A stretch of DNA of 64,000 nucleotides from Pomphorhynchus laevis (lineage: Eukaryota > Acanthocephala > Palaeacanthocephala > Echinorhynchida > Pomphorhynchidae). Each line of letters begins with the position of its first letter. Position 1 is the stretch's first letter. Made by a program: the position numbers and the translations under genes. Under the pieces are notes generated by a model. It saw nothing but the letters and a program-made list of their open reading frames with translations. It searched no databases and was not told the origin of the DNA. The DNA lies in contig WNNJ02001708.1 of assembly GCA_012934845.2 (NCBI GenBank), positions 1-64,000 of the forward strand, read 5' to 3'. Of this stretch, positions 57,030 through 64,000 are shown piece by piece.

Positions 57030-58395
57030 CTATGTTTGGCGAACAATAAAATATAAAATCCAGTCATTACATTATATATTATTATTATTAGTATTACAAG
57101 TTATAGCCAAATGGCTGTTTCAACTGATCACATAGGAAATAAAAAAGAAAAGAAAAGAAGAAAAAAAAAGTTAATAGCGGTTACATAATATTGTATACAT
57201 TCGGAATGCCATGATCGTTAATCCACTGACGAAGTTGAACTTTAAATTGAGATAAGTCCTTGGTACATGCTATTTCTCCTGGCAACGTGTTCCAGGCGTT
57301 TAATGCTCGATGTGAGAGCCTAGCCAAACTCACTACTTTACCATGGGGAAACTTAAATAGTTTCAACGGGTGGCCACGATGCGTCTGAGAACAAACTTTA
57401 ACATAGCACGAGGGAAAACCATCTATCCCATTTACCATTCGCCATAATGCAACAAGGTCTAGGTAATATAGCCTCTGACCCAAAGATGGTATCTTTAGAA
57501 ATTCAAGCCGTTCACGATATGAATATGATCCATCCATACACATTCGAGAACCTCTACGAAGGATTGACTCTAGTCTATTGAACTCTTTCTTAGTGTATGG
57601 AAAAACTGCTTGCACGCAGTACTCTATATGCGGGCGAACAAGAGCGCAGTAAAGCCGTTTGAAGACGTATGGATTAATACGATTAAATGCATTTTTGACG
57701 CAGTACATAGCTCGCAAAGCCTTGCTATGGGCAAACTCTGTATTTGATCGGGATTTCAATGTCCTATGCACCATGACACCCAGATCCCTATACTCCATGA
57801 CGACATTAAGAATTGAAGTTCCGAGGCGAAAACGACGGTCATCGCAACGCCTTCCTAATTTCATGTGGCCGCATTTGTCAACATTGATCTTCATACCAGT
57901 AGCCTCACTCCATTGATATATTTCATTAAGGTCTTCCTGCAGGGAAATGCCAAGCGGATCAATATCATCTACAGACCATATTTTGAGGTCGTCAGCAAAA
58001 GCAAGACAGGGACTCTGAATCCGCAGCAACAAATCGTTAAGGAACACAATAAACAGCAGAGGTCCTAGTACGGTACCTTGCGGAACACCACAGTAAACGC
58101 GTCTGGAAGTGGAAAGATGGGTGCCAACTCTCACCCTAAAGAAACGATGACGTAGGAAATCTTGAATCCAATTACACAACATTACAGGAATGCCGTAGTT
58201 AAATAGTAATGCTACCAAGCTCTCATGCGGCACCCGATCGAATGCTCTTGAAAAGTCAATGAATACCACATTAATTGATTGGCCGCGACTGACCGCCTCA
58301 ACCCACATTTCGCGTGAAGTCAATAAGTTTGTTAAGCAGGAACGACCAGGGAGGAAACCGTGCTGAGAAGACGACATTATTCCGAGTTCCCTCAT
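57030..58395 (-). mobile_element. CR1-like family B element, intact RT segment
   Basis: A 404-codon frame (58395-57181) is uninterrupted: SSSQHGFLPGRSCLTNLLTS, VVFIDFSRAFDRVPHESLVA, GVPQGTVLGPLLFIVFLNDL, the catalytic FADD in SPCLAFADDLKIW, then YCALVRPHIEYCVQAVFPYT and SRMCMDGSYSYRERLEFLKI, ending LSHRALNAWNTLPGEIACT. This is an RT from motif 2 to the C-terminal end; endonuclease and ORF1 are missing. The 3' UTR (57180-57030) contains the palindrome agccaaatggct (57105-57116) and an ATT-rich tail. The open frame suggests a young copy. Confidence 0.85.
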
Positions 58396-58856
58396 ATATA
58401 AAATTAAGTCATCACGTTAAATTCGTACAATTAACAAGAAAGAGAATAAAGAGAATAAAAAAACACTGACTATTGCGGCATGGATGAACGGATCATTCCC
58501 AAAATGGAACAAAGCTCTTGTAATAAAATTCGGTGTGAATATGTGGCATACTATACAACTTCGTATGTCTTGTATTATGAGAATACTGATTTGCTGGATA
58601 CTTATATATTGAATATTTCCCGGACATCTAGATAGCTTTCGACATTTAGTGTAAAAATTCTTTGCTGAGAAAATTAACACCCCATATTCTGCTAGCTTTA
58701 CAATGTATTCCATTCAGTATTTCTAAATCATTTTTTGACATATTGCGTTTTTTCATATTACATTTTTTGTCATTTTTGACATATAAAGACGCCCTAATGG
58801 CTAGATCTAAGCATAGAGAAAACAGTTGAGCAGAATCACAAGGAAGTTTGAGATAG
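58396..58856. other. Flank between the CR1-like family B copy and the LTR element
   Basis: A minus-strand frame 58713-58417 is unrecognised. Immediately right is the GTGGG target duplication (58857-58861) of the LTR element. Confidence 0.4.
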
Positions 58857-58861
58857 GTGGG

Positions 58862-58982
58862 TGTGGTATATAGTCAATAATCTCTAATTGACATGAGTAT
58901 CTATAACTGTTTTTATAAACTGATTGTTTTCTAGATTGATAAATAAAACCTCTTTGGTTTAGACTTCGTTTACATTACGACA
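58862..58982 (+). repeat. 5' LTR
   Basis: It starts tgtggtatatagtc and ends cattacgaca. It contains aataaaa at about 58941, a possible polyadenylation signal. It is unusually short for this superfamily. Confidence 0.92.
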
Positions 58983-59027
58983 ATTTATTTATCAACTGTA
59001 TGTTTATTAAAAACCAAAATTTTTTAA

Positions 59028-61029
59028 GGTCTTTTCGTATCTCGACGACATTTTAATTGCAGGAAAGAATAGGGAAGAGCATAACGCAAACCTCCAGAAA
59101 TTCTTAGCCATGGCAAGAAAATACCATCTAACATTAAACGAAACCAAGAGTGTGTTCGCATCCGAGTCAATAAGCGTTTTGGGACAGTGTATTGAGAACG
59201 GAATGATTAAGCCCGACCCACGACGAACTAGACCAATCTTCGAGCTCAAGAATCCGACGGATGCAACCGAACATTCCCATCTGCGGGGGTTGTTAACTTA
59301 CTATTGTCGCTGGATACCTGGTTTTGCGCACCGCGCTCGAGATTTTGCTACAGAGACAAATTTTCCCATGGGTGAATCAGCAATGAAGAGCTTGAAGGAT
59401 ATAAAACAGCTTTAATGTGTGCCTGCCGTTCGTGTATAGATGAAAATTTACCGTTTGAAGTAGAGACAGATGCATCAAAAGTAGCGATAGCGGCTACCTT
59501 GAGCCAGCGTGGTAGACCAGTTGCTTTTTTTTTCGCGAGTACTGTCCAAACATGAAAAGCGCAATCCAGCGATTGAATTAGAAGCTCTGGCAATAATTGA
59601 AGCTCTTAAAGAATGGCGTCACTACCTCATTGGACGTCCATTTCGAGTTATTACAGATCAAAGATCAGTTGCTTATATGATGTCTTCACATTCGAATAGG
59701 ATAAAAAATGAAAAAATTGAACGCTGGCGATTAGAGTTATCCCAATTTCGCTTTGAGATCATTTATCGTCCCGGCGTTGACAACGTAGCAGCGGACGCTT
59801 TATCACGACTAGCATGCTCCGGCGTAACGACTTCTCAATCCGACTTAATAAAATTACACCGTTCACTATGTCATCCTGGTCAGACAAGATTGTGGCATTA
59901 TGTCAGGGCGAAGAATTTGCCATTTTCTTTAAGTGATATACGGGAAGTTGTAAACTCTTGTTCAACGTGTGCAAAGATAAAGCCGAGATTCTATCGTACG
60001 CCCACAAGCGTCTTAATCAAATCACTTCAACCATTTGAACGTTTGTCAATCGACTTCAAGGGTCCACTTCCCAGTAAACCAAACGCAAAATATATACTGA
60101 CGGTCGTCGATGAAATTTCAAGGTTTCCGTGGGCATTTCCGTGTTGCGATACTTCTGCCGAATCAGTTATAACATGCTTAAAGCAGCTTTTCTACCTTTT
60201 TGGGACACCGAAATATTTGCACTCAGACCGAGGAAGCGCTTTTGTGTCACGCGAATTCAAAGTGTTTACATCTTCACTTGGGATTGCTACAAGCCAAACT
60301 TCTTCTTACAATCCGCGGGGCAATGGCCAATGTGAGCGATTAAATGGAACGACATGGCGTGGAATTCAGTTATCGGTGTTAGATGCGAAATTACCAATAC
60401 AGTCTTGGGCGTCAGTTTTGCCTTCTGTGCTGAACTCAATTCGGTGTTTGCTGTGGACATCTACCAACGCAACGCCTTATGAGCGTATGTTCAAATACGA
60501 CCGAGGATCTTCAACAGGCCGTTCGCTACCAAGTTGGCTTTTAAATTTGGGGTTGCTTCTGGTTCGTTGTCGTAATAAAGGAGACAATGTGGTACAAGAA
60601 GCACTGTTGCTAGAATCGAACCAGCACTACGCTAGAATACAACTAAAAAGTGGGCACGTTTCCACGGTTTCAACGCGGGACTTAGCACCTTGCCCTGAAG
60701 ATCAACTATCATTGTCGTGGTCCGGGCCAGAAGATGGAACGACATTAGCAGAGTCAAACAATACTAACCAAAAAGAATTCCTACATCCAACAACGACATC
60801 CATAATCCAAGATCTTAACTTATCAAACTTTGAGGAAGCCTCCTCCCAAGCAATGGACGGAAATAGCAACGAAGAAGCTACATCAACCCAATCAAACTTG
60901 AATTTGGATAGGCAGACGATTACTACTCAAGTCAACCAATCTAACAACGAGGTACGAAGAAGTAAAAGACAGCGAGGTCAACCTGCTTATCTTTCAAACT
61001 ATTATGTAGGGGAAGAATGTGGTATATAG
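59028..61029 (+). pseudogene. pol remnant: RT end, RNase H, integrase
   Basis: RT starts at the catalytic YLDDILIAGKNREEH and includes LNETKSVFASESISVLGQCI. A frame change near 59380 leads to RNase H (VETDASKVAIAATLS). A 9-T run at 59525 shifts the frame by one extra T just before FSRVLSKHEKRNPAIELEAL. From 59509 the frame is open for 506 codons: ITDQRSVAYMMSSHSN, the integrase zinc finger (H-x4-H in LHRSLCHPG, C-x2-C in CSTCAKIK), and the DDE core with LSIDFKGPL, LHSDRGSAFVS and NPRGNGQCERLNG, so the catalytic triad is present. The C-terminal tail is Asn/Ser-rich and its stop lies inside the 3' LTR. Confidence 0.85.
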
Positions 61030-61138
61030 TCAATAATCTCTAATTGACATGAGTATCTATAACTGTTTTTATAAACTGATTGTTTTCTAGATTGATAAAT
61101 AAAACCTCTTTGATTTAGACTTCGTTTACATTACGACA
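61018..61138 (+). repeat. 3' LTR
   Basis: Same as the 5' LTR except one base. It is followed by the GTGGG duplication. Confidence 0.92.
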
Positions 61139-61143
61139 GTGGG

Positions 61144-61322
61144 TGAGTTGTAAGTACAAAAGCGAATGGTGAGGGACAGTTAGCAAATAGTAGCGAGCTA
61201 AGAAATGATGGGCCAATTGAAAATGCAGAGATGTTTGGAGATATGGTTAAGCCATCAGAGGCATAATAAAATGCATGTGACAAATTGCATCTATGTATTT
61301 ATCTGTGCATCATATTTTTATT
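61144..61322. other. Flank right of the LTR element
   Basis: No coding content. It is moderately purine-rich and similar in character to the region at 56940-57030; possibly element UTR. Confidence 0.35.
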
Positions 61323-61690
61323 TTCAATGTTATTAACGCCAAATGGCCATTTTAACTGTTCACAGAAAAAATTCAATAACTAAAATAACTTGAAGCGTCC
61401 TCGCCAGTATTTAATATCCAATATCCAATCTTTTGCTTGAAGCTGCAATAACTAGATGCACATGCAATTTCTTTAGGCAGCACATACCATGCATTTAAGG
61501 ACCGATGTGAAAGTCGCACAACTTTCAGTGGGAAAGAAATCCCTCTGCGGAATGAACCATCTGCCAAGTCGCAATGAAGTCTAGGTTAATCAATCTTTGA
61601 CGCACTGAACGCAGCTTTATGGAACCAGATACAGTCTACGTATGAATAGGCAGGTTGAAGACACAATCTGGAGTCTCTATGATATTATAT
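61323..61690 (-). pseudogene. CR1-like family B fragment (C-terminus and 3' UTR)
   Basis: The minus strand reads KLRSVRQRLINLDFIATWQM, then ISFPLKVVRLSHRSLNAWYV and LPKEIACASS. It aligns with IPSLGQRLYYLDLVALWRM and LSHRALNAWNTLPGEIACT of the copy at 57030-58395. The 3' side shares gccaaatggc (61338-61347) followed by a near-identical aactg.tcacag. Confidence 0.65.
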
Positions 61691-61729
61691 TATATTAAAT
61701 AAAGTTTAATAAAAGCTTAAAAAAAGTTT

Positions 61730-64000
61730 GAGATAAAATAACATACAATAAAATAGCATACAACCTCTTTGAAACAAATATCTTCGACGACAACCAAACG
61801 ACAACCTTCGACGACAACTAACGACAACCATCGACAACCATCCGCTTGACAATTATCGACAACCATCGACAACCATCGACGACATCCGCTCGCTACAACT
61901 AACGCGAACTACTTACAATTAACTACTTACAATTATTTAAAAATCGTAAACTATTGCAACCTACAGTTAATGGGAGCCAAGAAGAAAAATCTACCAAAAG
62001 CCAAGCGAGCAATCTCTGTTGATACCGATAAAACCGGCAAGCTCGAGAACATACAAGTGGAATGCTCCGCTAGCGGCTGTCAAATCTGGACATCAGAAAC
62101 ACATAATTGTGCTTTGGGCCAGGAAACTTGTGGCAGGCCACCGTTCTACTGCGGATTCTGTGCGGCGAAACAAATCGACTTGCTAATAAAACGATTAGAG
62201 CAATTGGAAATGGCATCGCAGCATGATCGAATTTCTCAAATTTCTGACAAATCTACTGAGACAGTGAAGGAGCCGCAAATTGTATCGCAGCAAGATGGAT
62301 TTTGCCAAGTTTATGATAAATCTACCGAGACAGTGACGGAGCCGCAAATTGTTACAACTAATGTATATTCACTCCCCGACACCCCACGTCCCGTCCTTCC
62401 CGTCTCGTCTCTCAATACCTTGCATCCATCAATCAAAATCACCTCCACCAACCTCCACTATCCTTCCACTCATAACCTTTCCTCACATCGCTTGCCACCC
62501 TCTTTATTATCATTATCCTCTATGTCTCCCGTCGTCAAACCAAATCCCTCCAAATCATCAACTGCCAGCTCTTCTATAGTGATCTCACCTACTCACGTCA
62601 GTCGTCCTCCTTTACGGAAGCGCTTTGCTTCTCGCGATCGTTGCGTCATTGTCACTAATATCACGCCTTCTAACTCCTTATCTCCACAAGCACGTCTAGA
62701 CTACGATGTTTCCGCCTTCAGATCCATCCTCTTGTCTATTGTCCCTGCGGATAAACCTTCATTTTTCAAGGACATTCCTCCTGTCGCATTTATCCGTCTA
62801 AACAAATCTTCTCAATCTAATCCTTCCCAGCCCCCTCTCCTAAAAATTATTTTCAAGCATCGCTCTCACGCGTCTTCTGTCCTCTCTCAACGATTCAAAC
62901 TCATGTCATCTTCAACCACTCGAATTTTCCCCGATCGCGCCCCTTCTGAAATCGCTCAAATCTCTTCAGCCTCGCATCGAAAAACACCGTCGCGAGGAAA
63001 ACGGCGAAACCTCACTCTCAATCCGAAACATAGACATAAATTTTCAAGTTGTCCACACCCGTCCGAAAATTCGATGGCGCTCCATCTCTCCTATATGTCT
63101 TCTCCACTAGACTCTTTCGCCACAACACACGGTTTCCGCCTCGGTCTCCTTAACACTAGATCTATTCTCAATAAATCCGATCTTATCCTCAACCTATTCA
63201 CCAAGCAATCCATCGATCTCTTCTGCCTCAATAAATCCTGGCACTCAGATTACGACGACCATTCCATTCACCGTCTGCTCTCTACCGGTTGCTCCCTAGT
63301 CGAATCCGCCCGCCCCCTCAGCTCATGCCCTTCTAAATTCTCTAATCATGGCGGCATCGTCGCATTCGCGCGTCACCCCGCGTCTCTTCGCAAAATCAAT
63401 CCCCCTTTCAGTCCTTGCTCTTTTGAATTGCTCACTTGTCGTTATTCTAACCCGATCACTCTAGATCTCGCCATTGTATACCGTCCTGGTTCATCAGCTC
63501 CTACTGCCTTATTTTTTACCGAATTCGCTGACCTCCTTTCTCACTGTTATTTGTACTCAATCCCTGCACTCGTTCTAGGCGACTTCAATATCCGCCTAGA
63601 CCGCCCCTCTTCTACGGATTCTATCCGGTTCATTAACATTCTATCCAACTACAATTACAAACTAATCTCCACTGCCCCCACACATATACTTGGTAAGGCA
63701 CTCGACATCACCGCTGTCCCCGATTATTTTGCTGCCTACACCTCACTATCCATCTCTGATCCTGGTCTATCCGATCACTTTCTTATCACCCTTGATCTCA
63801 CTCACAATCACACCCATCCTCACACACCTACAATCATACGTCGCCCTTGGAGAAATCTTGACCTCTCCCTTCTCCGCTCTGCCTTACTCAAATCATCTCT
63901 ATAATTACCCACAATAACATATTCATCTCCTCACGATCTCGCCTTTCTTTTCGACTCTGAACTCACATCCACTCTCGATATTCTCTTGCCCTTCAAGTCT
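61730..64000 (+). mobile_element. CR1-like family A, copy 5, 5' end (runs off the window)
   Basis: The 5' leader contains a (cgacaaccat)-type repeat at about 61780-61890. From ATG 61970 a 644-codon frame encodes ORF1 with a zinc-finger-like start (VECSASGCQIWTSETHNC, RPPFYCGFCAAKQIDLL) and a Ser/Pro-rich body. One inserted base near 62970 throws ORF1 into the ORF2 frame, so the endonuclease follows without a stop: GLLNTRSILNKSD, ALVLGDFNIRLDRP, GLSDHFLI. At the catalytic Glu position it reads CLNKSWH instead of CITESWH. The frame ends at 63904 by another shift. ORF2's own ATG is at 63074 and the ORF1-frame stop at 63108-63110. Confidence 0.85.
61780..61890. repeat. Degenerate 10-bp repeat in the element leader
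   Basis: cgacaaccat and variants (cgacaaccaa, cgacaactaa, cgacatccgc) recur about nine times. It is probably part of the family A 5' UTR. Confidence 0.7.

Larger units (their letters stand above)
58862..61138 (+). mobile_element. Ty3/Gypsy-type LTR retrotransposon with 121-bp LTRs, internally deleted
   Basis: Two direct repeats of 121 bp (58862-58982 and 61018-61138) start TG, end CA and differ at one base (tttgGttt versus tttgAttt). The flanks are GTGGG on both sides (58857-58861, 61139-61143), a 5-bp target duplication. A purine tract (aggggaagaa) precedes the 3' LTR. Between them lie the end of RT from YLDD, RNase H and integrase (see 59028-61029). Gag, protease, most of RT and any clear primer-binding site are missing. 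So the copy looks recent by its LTRs but moved or was amplified in deleted form, or was deleted afterward. Confidence 0.92.

Overview
This looks like animal (metazoan) nuclear DNA, not microbial. It is very AT-rich, genes are split by GT-AG introns, several introns are only 43-81 bp, and most recognisable coding matter is retrotransposon debris. The element mix (RTE, CR1-like, restriction-like-endonuclease non-LTR elements, Penelope-like elements with GIY-YIG domains, one short-LTR Ty3/Gypsy-type element, and a tRNA-headed SINE carrying a hammerhead-like core) and the tiny introns would suit a flatworm or another small invertebrate. That taxonomic guess is inference only.

Host genes found by joining exons: (1) a PRXL2B-type (prostamide/prostaglandin F synthase-like) gene in two tandem copies. 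The 3' half of copy 1 lies at 976-1344, and a complete seven-exon copy 2 runs from 7666 to 28907 on the + strand (198 codons). (2) A small minus-strand gene of unknown function at 1958-2478, perhaps with an upstream exon near 4200. (3) A single-exon MRPS28 (mitochondrial ribosomal protein) gene at 34248-34739, minus strand. (4) A six-exon TXNL1-like gene (thioredoxin + PITH domains, 342 codons) on the minus strand from 50575 down to 38656. Its active site reads CGAC rather than CGPC. Weaker candidate exons lie at 35615-35905 and 37172-37375 (minus), with an unassigned ORF at 23517-23852 (+).

Layout: 0-7.6 kb holds PRXL2B copy 1 and the small unknown gene. 7.6-29 kb is PRXL2B copy 2, whose introns hold an RTE element nested in a CR1-like element, two inverted Penelope fragments, a CR1-like element (called family A here) and a restriction-like-endonuclease fragment. 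29-34 kb holds a decayed Penelope element and a 374-bp tandem repeat. 34-38.6 kb holds MRPS28 and AT-rich spacer. 38.6-50.6 kb is the TXNL1-like gene with foldbacks, a SINE and two non-LTR elements in its introns. 50.6-64 kb is a nest of retroelement fragments: four minus-strand CR1-like pieces, an LTR element with 121-bp LTRs and a GTGGG target duplication, and a family A copy cut off by the window edge.

The genes do not form a pathway or operon. Three of the host proteins are thioredoxin-fold or mitochondrial proteins, but I see no evidence that this linkage is functional. The most interesting signals are RNA-structure ones: a hammerhead-like SINE, hairpins at Penelope 3' ends whose stems differ in sequence but keep pairing, and a conserved 3'-terminal hairpin shared by four CR1-like copies.
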